A stretch of 64,000 nt of DNA. Source: JAICMB01 sp963795935 (GTDB taxonomy: Bacteria > Acidobacteriota > Terriglobia > Bryobacterales > Bryobacteraceae). Under the pieces are notes generated by a model that made no database searches, was not told the DNA's origin, and saw only the letters and a program-made list of their open reading frames with translations. The stretch spans positions 682,001 through 746,000 of the forward strand of contig CAWCJO010000004.1 of the NCBI GenBank assembly GCA_963795935.1. Reading direction: 5' to 3'. The stretch's first letter is position 1; each line of letters begins with the position of its first letter. The translations under genes and the position numbers were made by a program. This document shows positions 10,457-19,452 of this stretch, piece by piece.

Positions 10457-11801
10457 ATGGTGAATCGTCGTCAGTTCCTGAACGCCGGGGCCGCGGGCCT
10501 CGCTTATGCCGGCCAAGCTTTTGCGGACGCCAAGCCCCGCCGCGTGGGGCTGATCGGCTCCGGGTGGTACGGCAAAGGCGATATTTTGCGGTTGATCCAG
10601 GTTGCGCCGGTGGAGGTCGTCTCGTTGTGCGACGTGGACCGGAATATGCTCGCGGCGGCGGCCGACCTCGTCGCCACGCGGCAGGCCTCGAAGAAGAAGC
10701 CGCGCACGTTCACGGATTACCGCGAGATGCTGGCCCAGAAAGACCTCGATATCGTCGAGGTCGCGACCCCGGACCATTGGCATGCGCTGCCCATGATCGA
10801 GGCTTGCAAGGCGGGGATCGACGTCTATGTCCAGAAGCCCATCAGCGTGGACGTGGCGGAAGGTAAGGCCATGCTCGCGGCGGCGCGGAAATACGGCCGC
10901 GTGGTGCAGGTCGGGACGCAGCGGCGCAGCACGCCGCACTTGGTCGAGGCGCGCGACAACTTTATCCGCCCCGGCAAGCTCGGCAAGATCGCTCTGGTCG
11001 AGATTTACTGCTACTACCACATGCGCGCCACCGCCAATCCGCCCGACACCGCGCCGCCGGAGTATCTCGATTATGAAATGTGGACGGGGCCGGCGCCCAT
11101 GCGGCCTTACAACAGGCTGGTGCATCCGCGCGGATGGCGGGCCTTCATGGAATACGGCAACGGTATCGTGGGCGATATGGGGATCCACATGTTCGACATG
11201 ACGCGCTGGATGATGGACCTCGGCTGGCCGCGCAGCGTGTCGTCGAACGGCGGCATCGAAATGGATAAGAAAAGCAAGGCCAACATTTCGGACACCCAGA
11301 CGGCGACGTTCGATTACGGCGACATGCAGGTGGTCTGGCAGCATCGCACCTGGGGCGATCCGCCGGACCCGAAGTACGGCTGGGGAGCCACGTTCTATGG
11401 TGACCAAGGCACGCTGAAGGCTGGCGTCTACAGCTACGATTTCATTCCCGCGGGCGGCAAAGGGCAGACCGATCCATAAAGACGTCACCTATGAACTGGA
11501 GCAGTATCCGGAGGACAAGACCGAGAAGGACTTGGAGAAGCACGTCGCCCCGGCAACCCGGCATCACATGCAGGATTTTCTCGCCGCGATCGACCGCCGC
11601 GGCAAGCCCGTCGCCGATATCGAGCAGGGCTATATCTCGACCTCGAGCTGCATTCTGGCGAATCTCTCGATGAAGCTCGGCGGGCGGGAGCTGCGCTGGG
11701 ACGCGGCGAAGCAGGAGGTGATCGGAGACGACGAGGCGAACCGGCTACTCCAGCGGCCCTACCGAAGCCCCTGGGCGCACCCGGAAGCCGAGAGCGTCTG
11801 A
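10457..11801 (+). CDS. Gfo/Idh/MocA-family oxidoreductase with Tat signal, one frame break
   Basis: NAD(P)-dependent sugar or cyclitol dehydrogenase of the Gfo/Idh/MocA family, exported by Tat (NRRQFLNAGAAG at residues 3-14). The Rossmann motif is VGLIGSGWYGKGD. The family EKP motif appears as VQKPISVD (about residue 130), with Gln in place of Glu. The substrate-domain His motif is GDMGIHMFDMTRW. The frame ends early at 11479 because of an extra G in a GGG run at about 11470. Dropping it restores IHKDVTYELEQYPEDK and a conserved tail to a stop at 11801 (447 residues, normal length). This is probably a sequence error. The 3' end overlaps the convergent MFS gene. Confidence 0.88.
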
Positions 11802-13044
11802 AGCGTCCGGCCCGGCGGCGTTTAGATCGCGGTGACGCGGCAGAATCGCGATCGAGAGCGCGCCCAGTACGGAGATCGCCAGTACGGCCCCCAAGGCGAT
11901 GCCGTAGTTGCCGATAGCGTTCGCGCAGAATCGAAACGAAGTACGGAAACCAAGTCTGGCCGATGGTGTTGACCGGCAGGATGACGGCCATGGCGCGCGC
12001 CAGCGAATTGACGCCGAACTGCTCCGCCGCCATCAGCGGAATCAGCATGTAATCTGCGCCCATGCCGAAGCCGAACAGCAGCGCGAAGGCATAGAGCATG
12101 ATTTCCTGCGACGGCCGCACGGCGAGCAGGATCGGAATGGTAATGGCGACCAGAACGTAGGTCGCGGTCATGACCCATTTTTTCGAAAACTTGTCGGCCA
12201 GCGAGCCGATCAGCAGCCGGCCGCCGATGCTGGACCACAGGATCAGGATGGAGGCGGTCTGCCAGGCGCCATCGACCATTCGTCCTTTCTGGAAACCCTG
12301 GTCGAGGAACACGAATTTCATGTGAAAGTTGATGGCGCCGATGGAGCCGATGGAGCAGAAGCTGCCGATCAGGAGCAGCCAGAACGGCCAGCTCGCGAAG
12401 AATTGGGCGAAGGTCAGGGATTGGACTTTGAGCTCCCGCGGCGGCTCGGCGAGCCCGTCGGGATTCTGGCCGATATCGGAAGGACGGTCCTTCAGAAAAG
12501 CCAGCACGATGGGCCATGACAACAGCACCAGGCCGGCGAGCACGAACAGCGCCACGTGGTAGCCGAACTTCTCCGTCAGAGGCTTGACCAGAAAGGCGCC
12601 CAGCGAGCCCAGCAATCCCACGCCGACGTAAACGATCCCCATCGCTTTACCGCGGTTGAGGCGGAACCAGTTGGAGACGATCAACTGGTGCGGGATGGGG
12701 CCGGAGAAGATGTAGCCCATCGTGTAGACGACCCAGAAAACGTAGTAGACCGAGAGCGCGCGGCCCATGACGGCGAATCCGGCGAGCGCGAGCGCGGACA
12801 AGACCGTGCCCCCGAGGATCAGCTTGCGGGGGCTGAAGCGGTGGATCAGGAGTGGGCCGATCCAGATGGTCAACAGCGCGGCGAGCGGGAAGCCGAGCGT
12901 GATGTCGGCGCGGGACCAGCCAAACTGGCGCTGGAAGTAGTCGTAGAAAAATCCGATGTTGTAATAGGGAACGCCGACCGAGAGGCCGAACGTCACGAAC
13001 GCCGCGGCTGTGATCCACCAGCCGTAGAACTTACGGGGGGCCAT
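11745..13044 (-). CDS. MFS transporter (OFA/monocarboxylate-like), one frame break
   Basis: Twelve-helix major facilitator. The chosen start is MAPRKFYGWWITAAAF at 13044, the usual beginning of OFA/MCT-type MFS proteins (FYGWW near the N-terminus). The longer open frame to 13158 is not supported. Hallmarks are GWSRADITLGF, FSPRKLILGG, PIPHQLIVSNWF, NRGKAMGIVYVGVGLLG and a second half starting SIGSIGAINFHMKF with GGRLLIGSLADKFSKK. One extra C near 11925 breaks the frame after SILRE; correcting it gives AIGNYGIALGAVLAISVLGA and a stop at 11745, inside the end of the opposing oxidoreductase gene. The substrate is unknown, possibly a carboxylate. Confidence 0.8.
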
Positions 13045-13179
13045 TGGTAACAGTTTACCCGCGGCGCGGCGGACCGGCGACTGGCGCTCGTTTACCGCGC
13101 CGCCGGCCTTTTTGGAACGTGGGATCGTTGGATGTTCCCGCCGCCTCCGTGGCTGCATTTCGCCGCCGGTTTCGGAGTC

Positions 13180-13395
13180 CGCTGGAACGATCGCACAACC
13201 GGGTGGGGGCGGAAGCTCGTCGCAGCTTCGTGCGAATTACGATTGAGGACACGGGCCCGGGCATGGGACACGGCAAGGATAGGAGCATTGGGTTATCGAA
13301 CGTGAGGCGGCGATGCCGATCGGGGTTGGAAGCGACCAAGGGGTCGAGTGGCAGCAATAGTAGGCGGCGCCGGGAGTTGCAGCCGTTTGTGATAG
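13180..13395 (+). pseudogene. remnant of a LytS/NarX-type histidine kinase ATPase domain
   Basis: In the otherwise gene-poor 13045-13539 stretch, frame +3 reads RITIEDTGPGMGHG, then RSIGLSNVRRR and, after about 20 residues, ELQPFVI. This is the order of the G1 box (DxGxG), the GIGLSNVRERL box and the final strand of a HATPase_c domain from LytS/NarX-type sensor kinases. Everything upstream (dimerisation His box, N box) is absent, and no good start codon or ribosome site precedes it. I take it as a decayed fragment of 70-odd residues. The rest of this gap shows nothing I can name. Confidence 0.45.
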
Positions 13396-13539
13396 GGGAT
13401 CTCCGGCCCGATGCGCAGCCGGCGGTGCGCGAAAGATCGGCGAGTATTTCGATTCGCACGCGGCTGCGCGGGGTCGGAATAGCCACTCGCCGCGCTCGTA
13501 CCGAAGTGGAGATCCTCAAGGTTTGCGCCGCTTCTCGCG

Positions 13540-14298
13540 TTAGCGGGCAGTTGCGAACAGCTTTTGGATGAAGACGGCGAGATCCTGCCCGTGCAGGTCG
13601 GAGGCGAGGATGCGGCGATCGGCGTCGAGCACGAAGGTGCGGGTCTGGTCTGGAGCGACATTGTACTCCCGCGCCAGGCCCTGTTTGTCGGCGATCTGCG
13701 GCCAATCGACGCCCAGGTCGTCCATGCGGCGCAAGATATCCAGGTCGCTTGCCGTCTTTCCGACGCCGACGGCTTCGAGGCCGCGCAGATGGAATTCTCC
13801 GTAGACATTGCCGAGCGCGGATAGCTCCGCGCGCGAGGCGCGGCTGGAGGGCGACCAGAATGTCACCAGAATCACCTTGGCGCCCAGGGAGGAGAGGCGC
13901 ACGGGATGGCCGGAGATGTCTTTGGAAGCGAAATCGCGAAAATACGAGGCTGGCGCGGCGGGCTTGTTTCCGGGCTTGGTGGCCGGGAGGGGCGGCGCAA
14001 GGGCCGCGAGCCGGGCCGCCTCCGCGCGTTGGCGCTCGAAGCTAGCGATTGCCGGAAGCTGCGCGTCCGTCGTATAGCCCTCGACGTTTTTCCCGTCCCA
14101 CGCGACCGTAACGGCATAACATGTCGCCCCGAACGACACTGCCGAAGTGATCCGCAGAGGAGTGGAATCGGGAACCGTTGCGACGATACCGTCGGCCGCT
14201 TCGCAGCCATCCCGGATCGCCACCTCGCGCCCCCCCAGGGGCGCGGTCATACCGCGGGAGGCGAGGAAAACGACGATCGCGAAGGCGGCGGTTCGCAT
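13540..14298 (-). CDS. exported TlpA-like thioredoxin-fold protein lacking both active-site cysteines
   Basis: A 252-residue protein. A signal peptide covers about residues 1-19, and residues 23-80 form a small beta domain with a Cys pair (GCEAA and ATCYAV). After a Pro/Ala linker the C-terminal half is a TlpA/AhpC-TSA fold: FASKDISGHPVRLSSLGAKVILVTFWSPSSRASRAEL. Aligned to the family's FWATWCPPCRAE, the CxxC is Ser152-Arg-Ala-Ser155, so the protein cannot do thiol-disulfide exchange. The rest of the fold is well kept (GVDWPQIADKQGLAREYNV, then TFVLDADRRILASDLHG), which speaks for a binding or structural role rather than decay. It lies next to the Tad genes. Confidence 0.75.
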   Translation of the reverse strand: MRTAAFAIVVFLASRGMTAPLGGREVAIRDGCEAADGIVATVPDSTPLRITSAVSFGATCYAVTVAWDGKNVEGYTTDAQLPAIASFERQRAEAARLAALAPPLPATKPGNKPAAPASYFRDFASKDISGHPVRLSSLGAKVILVTFWSPSSRASRAELSALGNVYGEFHLRGLEAVGVGKTASDLDILRRMDDLGVDWPQIADKQGLAREYNVAPDQTRTFVLDADRRILASDLHGQDLAVFIQKLFATAR

Positions 14299-14303
14299 GT
14301 TCC

Positions 14304-16022
14304 TCAGTGGCTCAGGCGCAACACTTCGGAAGCCAGCTGGGCGAACAGCGCGCCTAATTGGCTTTTGTCCGCCGTTACCAGGTATTGTCCCGCCTGCTGA
14401 TCTTGTTGAAATGCGGGGTTCGCATAGGGCGTAAACCCTGTGCCCACATCGTAGGGAAGCGCCGGAATGGTGGCGAAGTTAGACATAATGGGCAGGAATT
14501 CATGATCGATGGCATCCGCTCCGTTGCCCGTGAGGTATATCGAATTGATGACAATGTGGAATTTCGTATCCGCGCGAATCTTATCCGCTTCGGCCATGGC
14601 GGTGTTCATGCTGGCGGCTACGATCGTGTTGGGCTGATCGGTGCGCAGGTAGTTCTTATAGGGTCCGTTATCCATCAGATTGGAAGCGGAACCGATATTG
14701 GTATGATTCTTCCACAAGTCGCCGAGGTTTTTACAACCGATATTGGGGTCCGGATTGCACGCGTTGTCGATCTGATAGAGCCATTGATCGCGAGACACAA
14801 GCCCGTTGCAGGCCCCGCTGATACAGACCGTGGGGCCGGACGTCGTGGCGATCACGCCGTGGGTCGAGTTGCCGTAGATGTCGGTATCCGGGATATAAGC
14901 GATCATTTGCCGCAGCAAATTGCCGCTTCCCGAATTGCAGGCCGCTGGATATTGTATGGCGGGGTCGGTGCTCATAGGCTGATAAAGTCCTCCAAATGTT
15001 CCCCCGTAGGAGTTTTGGTTTGAATCTTGCGCGATCGTTCCCCGCACGGTCGTGCCTCCCGTGCAAGTGACTGGCATGCTGACGCACACTGCCCCGTTGG
15101 TGCTGTTGTCGGAGCAGCTGTTCGTGATGCCATAAGTGGAGCCCGTCTGGTTGGGGGGAACGGGGCTGCTTGCCGCGGGACCCCAGCGGTTGTCCTTCTG
15201 CGTCCGCAAGGGGAAATCGCAGGAGACGCCGTTCGGCGACCCGTCCGTAAAGAGCACGATCACATTCTCGGCCAGCGGCAGATTCTGATTCTTAATCTGC
15301 TGGTAAGCCATCTCCAGCGCCGAAGTAGTGTTGGTGTTGTTGTTGCAAGTGATGTTGCCGATCGCCGTGTTGAGAGAACCGTCTCCGTAGGAGGCGCTCG
15401 GCGGGTAATCGAGGTGCGCCGTGTAATCGAACGAGACCATGCCGATGTGATCGTAGGGGCTGAAGCTGGTGATGAAGTTCTGCGCAGCGGTTACCATCGC
15501 CTGGCACGCCGTTGGGTTAGAAGCGGTGTTCATGGACGACGATTTATCGAGCACCAGCATCATAACGAGACCGCGTCGCGTCGCGGTTCCGTTGGCGTTT
15601 ACCGTGACGGAGTTGTCGCCGAAGATTCTCATGAAATAGGTCGGAACCGACACCGACGCCGACACCGCGATGTCTAGAACGCCGGTGATGTTTCCGTCTC
15701 CGTCAACCTCCTGTGTAAAGGTCGGAGTGACGGTCGGACTGGTCGTGCCGAAATAGCCGCTCGGAAAATTGGCCGCGAAAAACTGTTGCGCCATCGTGGT
15801 GGCCTGCGTGGTGGCCTGGGATACGGTGTTGGCCAGGTTCACGGAGCGGCCCGCCGCCAGCGCCGCGGCGTCGACGGCGCCGCTGAGCTTGGCTTTGACG
15901 AGGTAGGCGATGCCGGCGTCTACGGCCAAGCCGACTACGGCGACGGTGAAGACAATCATGGCGGCATTCAGCAGAATCGCGATCCCGCGTTCGCCCGCTC
16001 GCCTCCGTGGAAGTTTAGACAT
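14304..16022 (-). CDS. tadG: TadG-like pilus-associated protein with von Willebrand A domain
   Basis: A 572-residue envelope protein. The N-terminal segment (ERGIAILLNAAMIVFTVAVVGLAVDAGIAY) is the TadG-type hydrophobic anchor, followed by an Ala-rich helix with DAAALAAGRSVN. A vWA domain follows: the metal-binding MIDAS motif is LVLDKSSSM at about residues 156-164, with a later VIVLFTDGSPNG. It is rich in Asn, Thr, Ser and Tyr, typical of a secreted beta-rich protein. It closes a minus-strand set of three Tad-type genes (16729, 16031, 14304). The secretion ATPase and prepilin genes are not in the window. A role in adhesion or the Flp pilus tip is inferred. Confidence 0.82.
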   Translation of the reverse strand: MSKLPRRRAGERGIAILLNAAMIVFTVAVVGLAVDAGIAYLVKAKLSGAVDAAALAAGRSVNLANTVSQATTQATTMAQQFFAANFPSGYFGTTSPTVTPTFTQEVDGDGNITGVLDIAVSASVSVPTYFMRIFGDNSVTVNANGTATRRGLVMMLVLDKSSSMNTASNPTACQAMVTAAQNFITSFSPYDHIGMVSFDYTAHLDYPPSASYGDGSLNTAIGNITCNNNTNTTSALEMAYQQIKNQNLPLAENVIVLFTDGSPNGVSCDFPLRTQKDNRWGPAASSPVPPNQTGSTYGITNSCSDNSTNGAVCVSMPVTCTGGTTVRGTIAQDSNQNSYGGTFGGLYQPMSTDPAIQYPAACNSGSGNLLRQMIAYIPDTDIYGNSTHGVIATTSGPTVCISGACNGLVSRDQWLYQIDNACNPDPNIGCKNLGDLWKNHTNIGSASNLMDNGPYKNYLRTDQPNTIVAASMNTAMAEADKIRADTKFHIVINSIYLTGNGADAIDHEFLPIMSNFATIPALPYDVGTGFTPYANPAFQQDQQAGQYLVTADKSQLGALFAQLASEVLRLSH

Positions 16023-16030
16023 GGCGGCTC

Positions 16031-16721
16031 CTAGGAGAAATTGCGGCTATAGAGGACCGGCACGTTCATGACTTGAAACAGGTCCACGGCGCTGACGTCC
16101 GCGAAGGTCTCCGCGAGCAGCGTAAAAGTGCTCTGATTCAGGGTCATGACGCCGCCGGAGCCGAAATTTGAAGCGTGAGTCGGAGGTATTCGTCGCGATG
16201 TCGGCGGCCGAAATGGTTCCGTCCGACTGGATGATGGCGGACGGCGGATTTCCAAAGCTGCTGGTGAATCTGGTTCCGTTTCCGATCACAATGCGATAGG
16301 CGAAGACGTACTGGTTGTAATTGGGACAGTTCGAGGCGTTCCAAGGCGGAGCGCCATTCGGCGCCGGGATAATTCCGGCGGAGCACTCGTTGGCCCCCAC
16401 CAGAATCACCTTCGAGAGGATCACCACGGCTTTCCCGTTGGGGTCGGGCGTATAGCCGCCGGACTGGTTCATGCCCAATCCGGCGGCGGTGCGCACGATG
16501 AGCGCCTGGTTGGCGGGCTTCGAGAGATCCAATCCGGAGGAGGGATCGGTGATGGCGCGAAGGAGCAAAACGACGGAGTCGCGCGAGACGCTGGTGACCT
16601 GAATGGATTTCGTCAGCAGCATTCCGGTGTCGGCCGTGGCGGCGAACAGCGGAACGAGAAAGGCGCAAACCAGTGCGAATTCTAGAATGGTGTTTCCACG
16701 CTGGCGTTTTTTCATTGGCAT
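16031..16721 (-). CDS. TadE/TadG-like pseudopilin-type protein, one frame break
   Basis: It starts MPMKKRQRGNTILEFALVCAFLVPLFAATADTGML. The RGNTILEFALV stretch is the TadE-like box (RGxxxxEFAL) with a following hydrophobic helix. The middle part (SGGYTPDPNGKAVVILSKVILVGANEC) is globular and extracytoplasmic. The frame breaks near 16170: correct residues run to SDSRFKF or just before, then continue in another frame as NFGSGGVMTLNQSTFTLLAETFADV and end at 16031 (YSRNFS). Corrected length is about 230 residues. It lies 8 bases after the upstream TadE gene and 9 bases before tadG, so the three genes form one operon. Confidence 0.75.
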
Positions 16722-16728
16722 GATTCCT

Positions 16729-17352
16729 CTAAGGCGTGGGCGGGGTGGTGGTCCCGACCGGCAGGCCGCCCATCACGTCCACTTCGGCGGCATTTAAGTT
16801 GAAGCCGTTTCCCGGCATAAAACCCTTTAAAGGAACCAGCCAGTTCCAGGGATACTGCGAAATAACGACCTCCACGGCATTGCCGGACTGGTTCGCGTAG
16901 TTGACGATTTTTCCATTGCTCAGCGTTTGCGGCAGCGTCCCTTTCAGAGAGCAAGAGCCCGACTGGCAGGTCATGACGGGATTCGAGAGGTCGTTGGTGG
17001 TGTAGTAGTTCACGACGATGTAACTGCTTTTCGCTCCCGATAGAAATCCGAAGGAATTGTTCTGGACAACCTGCGTAATGCAGGTGAACTGGGAGCCTGC
17101 GCAGGACGCGCCGTTGTAGGTGGAACTGTATGTGACGGCGAAGCGCACGCCTTCGCGCGCGGCGTTTTGAAAACTATTTTGAAGAAAGAAGAGGAAGCCG
17201 AAATCGATAATGCCCATGAACATGGCGAACATGGGCAGAAATACCAGCGCGGTCTCGAGCATGGCGTTGCCGCGCTGACGCGTTCTGGAAACCGTCCTCG
17301 GATTCTTCGCGGGGGGGACCGGATTGCGGTACTTCGTCGCGCCTTGTGCCAT
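16729..17352 (-). CDS. TadE-like pilus assembly protein
   Basis: A 207-residue protein when started at MAQGATKYRNP (17352); the open frame extends further but without family support. The TadE box is RQRGNAMLETALVFLPMFAMFMGIIDFGFLFF, one hydrophobic helix preceded by basic residues. The conserved ARxGVRFAVT turn follows (AAREGVRFAVT). The extracytoplasmic part has three Cys pairs (ASCAGSQFTC and TCQSGSCSL), likely disulfides. It is first in the three-gene Tad set. Such proteins are minor pseudopilins of the Flp/Tad system. Confidence 0.82.
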   Translation of the reverse strand: MAQGATKYRNPVPPAKNPRTVSRTRQRGNAMLETALVFLPMFAMFMGIIDFGFLFFLQNSFQNAAREGVRFAVTYSSTYNGASCAGSQFTCITQVVQNNSFGFLSGAKSSYIVVNYYTTNDLSNPVMTCQSGSCSLKGTLPQTLSNGKIVNYANQSGNAVEVVISQYPWNWLVPLKGFMPGNGFNLNAAEVDVMGGLPVGTTTPPTP

Positions 17353-17659
17353 TACTCTAGTCCAAAATAGGCCATCGGGGAGGCGGCTACAATGAGGTTT
17401 TGAACGTAGATCGGCTTGAGATTTGCCTTGGCCCCGGGGAGGAGATTGCGGGAAGCGCGTGGGCGCGGCGGTTCTCATTTAAATTAGGATTCCTCCGCAA
17501 AGGTTGGTACACTGGGGGTGTCTTTGCTAGCATCCGTCCTTTCACGAGTGCCCTTTCTGGCCGCCCTTCCCGCATCGGCGTTTTCGGTCCGGTTTCCTGA
17601 GCAGTCCGACAAAGACTATCTGACCGATCCAACTGGATCAATAACTTGGAGCAACAAAC
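17353..17659. other. divergent intergenic region between the Tad genes and the first RRM gene
   Basis: No gene is seen in 307 bases. It must hold the promoters of both the leftward tadE set and the rightward RRM gene. A weak -10 candidate TACACT lies near 17508 without a good -35 box. The palindrome GATCCAACTGGATC sits at 17626-17639, 20 bases before the RRM start codon, where it could form a small hairpin in the leader. Neither is proven. Confidence 0.4.
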
Positions 17660-17971
17660 ATGAAACTTTTTGTCGGAAACCTCAGTTTCCAAACCACCCA
17701 GGAAGACCTGCTGCAGGCCTTCTCTCCCTATGGCGCGGTTGAGAGCGCGAGCGTACTCATGGACCGCAGCACGGGGCAATCCCGCGGGTTTGGATTCGTC
17801 GAAATGGCGAACAAGAAAGAAGCCCAGAGCGCGATGACAGCCTTAAATGGCGCACAACTGGACGGCCGGGCGTTGAACGTAAATGAAGCTCGTCCCAAGA
17901 CCGAAGGCGGGGGCGGGGGCGGCGGGTTCGGCGGAGGCGGCAACAAGCAGCGCCGCGCCCCGCGCTGGTAG
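17660..17971 (+). CDS. RRM-domain RNA-binding protein, Gly-rich tail
   Basis: A 103-residue bacterial RNA-recognition-motif protein, like the cyanobacterial Rbp family. RNP2 is KLFVGNLSF at residues 2-10 and RNP1 is RGFGFVEM at about residues 42-49. The RRM ends near residue 80 (LDGRALNVNEARPK), followed by a tail of about 20 residues, mainly Gly with one Phe, ending NKQRRAPRW. It has a ribosome site TTGGAG before the ATG. It probably binds single-stranded RNA and may act as a cold-shock or RNA chaperone. A paralog lies at 18796, about 820 bases downstream. Confidence 0.93.
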   Translation: MKLFVGNLSFQTTQEDLLQAFSPYGAVESASVLMDRSTGQSRGFGFVEMANKKEAQSAMTALNGAQLDGRALNVNEARPKTEGGGGGGGFGGGGNKQRRAPRW

Positions 17972-17990
17972 TTTTGGACGCCGCTTTAGG

Positions 17991-18050
17991 CGGGTGAGCG
18001 CCCCGCTTTTAAGAGGGTGAGCACCCCGATTTTAAGCGGGTGAGCAAAGG
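17991..18050 (+). repeat. short tandem repeat, 23-base unit, 2.6 copies
   Basis: Directly after the first RRM gene. Copy 1 (17991-18013) and copy 2 (18014-18036) differ at only three positions, and a partial third copy (18037-18050) keeps the first 9 bases. Each unit has CGGGTGAGC (or AGGGTGAGC), then CCCCG and TTTTAAG. The unit is partly self-complementary (CGGG against CCCG), so the RNA may form small consecutive hairpins in the 3' untranslated region. Function unknown. Confidence 0.75.
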
Positions 18051-18154
18051 ATGGCGGCTGGAGGCCCATTTCGGCGTCGAGCCGCCGTTTGCGCTGAAGG
18101 CCGCCGTTTGCCGGAGAGTGATGCCTTCGGGGGACGCGCAAAGGAGAAGCACGC

Positions 18155-18379
18155 ATGCCGGGTCGTGGACCACAGACTTACAAGAAACGCCAGAAAGAAC
18201 AGCAGCGGAAGGAAAAGCAGCAGGAGAAAATGGCGCGCCGCCTACAGCGGAAACAGGAGAAGAAACCCGAAGATCAGGATCAGGATCTTATTGTCGCTCC
18301 AGGCGAAGGTCTGGGGGAGGGCTTGGAAGAGGGCGCCGAGGCAAGGGCCCCGGGCGCGATGCCCGATTCCGAAGCGTAG
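18155..18379 (+). CDS. small highly charged coiled-coil protein (MGxGPQTYKKRQKE type)
   Basis: A 74-residue protein whose first 37 residues are almost all Lys, Arg, Gln and Glu (PQTYKKRQKEQQRKEKQQEK), predicted as one long charged helix. An acidic Gly-rich tail (EGLGEGLEEGAEA) follows. I recall similar short proteins starting M(P)GRGPQT in several soil bacteria, without known function. The charge pattern suggests nucleic-acid or ribosome contact. The ribosome site is AAAGGAG before CACGC-ATG. It sits between the two RRM genes, so a shared role in RNA biology is possible. Confidence 0.6.
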   Translation: MPGRGPQTYKKRQKEQQRKEKQQEKMARRLQRKQEKKPEDQDQDLIVAPGEGLGEGLEEGAEARAPGAMPDSEA

Positions 18380-18406
18380 GGCTTAGGCTCGCCAAGCGCC
18401 ACGCCG

Positions 18407-18784
18407 ATGCAATTCGTGTACAAGGGTTTTACGCAGGACGCCAAGATCCGTTCGTTTCAATCCGAGCACAGCGTCCGGGTAAACGCTTTCAAGAGCGCGC
18501 CAATTGCCGCCAGCTCCGACGCGGACCCGACTTCATTCTCCCGTTCGCGCCTTGCGGCGCAGGACAGGCCGGCGCTATGTCCGCATATTTTTTCGTCCTT
18601 GCCGCCGGACTTTGGATCGTTGCCGGACGGCGAATCCGCGCAGCCCGCGATGGACACGGCGACCGGGGAAGACGTGGCCGGATGCGTCGCTCTGCGGACC
18701 GCCCAAAGCGGTCCCCATCCCCACGGGAGGCGCAAGCCGCCCAAGTCTTCCAGCGCGTTGCAACCGCGCTGGCCAAGAGGGTAA
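18407..18784 (+). CDS. doubtful small ORF in the gap between the charged protein and the second RRM gene
   Basis: The first 18 residues (MQFVYKGFTQDAKIRSFQ) look like a real protein start, since short proteins opening with YKGFTQD are familiar to me. The following hundred residues have no convincing structure and are Ser/Pro/Ala-rich as expected for a chance frame in GC-rich DNA. It may be a remnant or a frameshifted small gene. Apart from this, 18380-18795 shows nothing further; it must include the leader of the second RRM gene. Confidence 0.25.
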   Translation: MQFVYKGFTQDAKIRSFQSEHSVRVNAFKSAPIAASSDADPTSFSRSRLAAQDRPALCPHIFSSLPPDFGSLPDGESAQPAMDTATGEDVAGCVALRTAQSGPHPHGRRKPPKSSSALQPRWPRG

Positions 18785-18795
18785 CCGAGGAAATA

Positions 18796-19134
18796 ATGAA
18801 AAATTTATATGTCGGCAATCTCGCGTTCCAGATCACGGAAGAGGACCTGGAACAGGCCTTCGCTAAATACGGCCAGGTGAGCCGGGCCTCGATCGTGCGC
18901 GACCGCGCCACAGGTCAGCCGCGGGGGTTCGGATTTGTGGAAATGACGGATGCGGGGGAAGCCGACCGCGCCATAGCAGCGCTGAACGGAGCGGAATGGG
19001 AGGGGCGGCAGTTGACGGTAAGCGAGGCGCGGCCGCGCGAAGGCGGAGCGGGCGGAGCGCGGGGCGGCTCCGGACGGGGCGCCGGAGGAAACCGCAGCGG
19101 CGGGGGCGGGGGCGGGCGGGGGCGGCGTCCTTAG
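18796..19134 (+). CDS. RRM-domain RNA-binding protein, Arg/Gly-rich tail
   Basis: A 112-residue paralog of the protein at 17660. RNP2 is NLYVGNLAF and RNP1 is RGFGFVEM. The RRM is followed by a 35-residue RGG-like tail with many Arg-Gly steps (GARGGSGRGAGGNRSGG), which adds unspecific RNA binding. The chosen start is the ATG at 18796 (MKNLYVGN) behind CCGAGG; the longer open frame upstream is not coding. The two RRM proteins share most core residues but differ in tails, suggesting duplication and specialisation. Confidence 0.93.
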   Translation: MKNLYVGNLAFQITEEDLEQAFAKYGQVSRASIVRDRATGQPRGFGFVEMTDAGEADRAIAALNGAEWEGRQLTVSEARPREGGAGGARGGSGRGAGGNRSGGGGGGRGRRP

Positions 19135-19452
19135 CTTTTCCTGTTTCCGGCTGTGAAGTGCCGGCCCACCCGCACGGCGCCGAACCGTCGGACGCTGTCA
19201 CACCCCCCACCCTGCCAAAGCGCGCCAGCGGCGCAGCGTGTGGTTCGCAACCGTGAATGCCAGCCTGCCAGGCTTGCATTCGCGGCCACTGTTGCGCCGC
19301 GTGGAGATACCGCGGGAGATGGCGTTTCCCGTTCCGCTGCCACTTTCAAGCCGCATCAATCGGCGTATCGCACCGCTTGCCGACGCGCGGCTGGCAACGG
19401 TTTCCGGGCCGCAACCGCGAGGCTTTCGCAAGTAAGTACTACGGCGCTTCGA
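19135..19452. other. intergenic, nothing recognised
   Basis: The region lies between two convergent genes (RRM and the Gln/Ser-rich protein). I see no conserved reading frame, tRNA or clear terminator hairpin with a T-run. It may only contain the 3' ends of both transcripts. Confidence 0.4.

Noticed and set aside
17991..18050. Short tandem repeat as a CRISPR array
   Set aside because: Units are directly adjacent without spacers, only 2.6 copies, and there is no cas gene.
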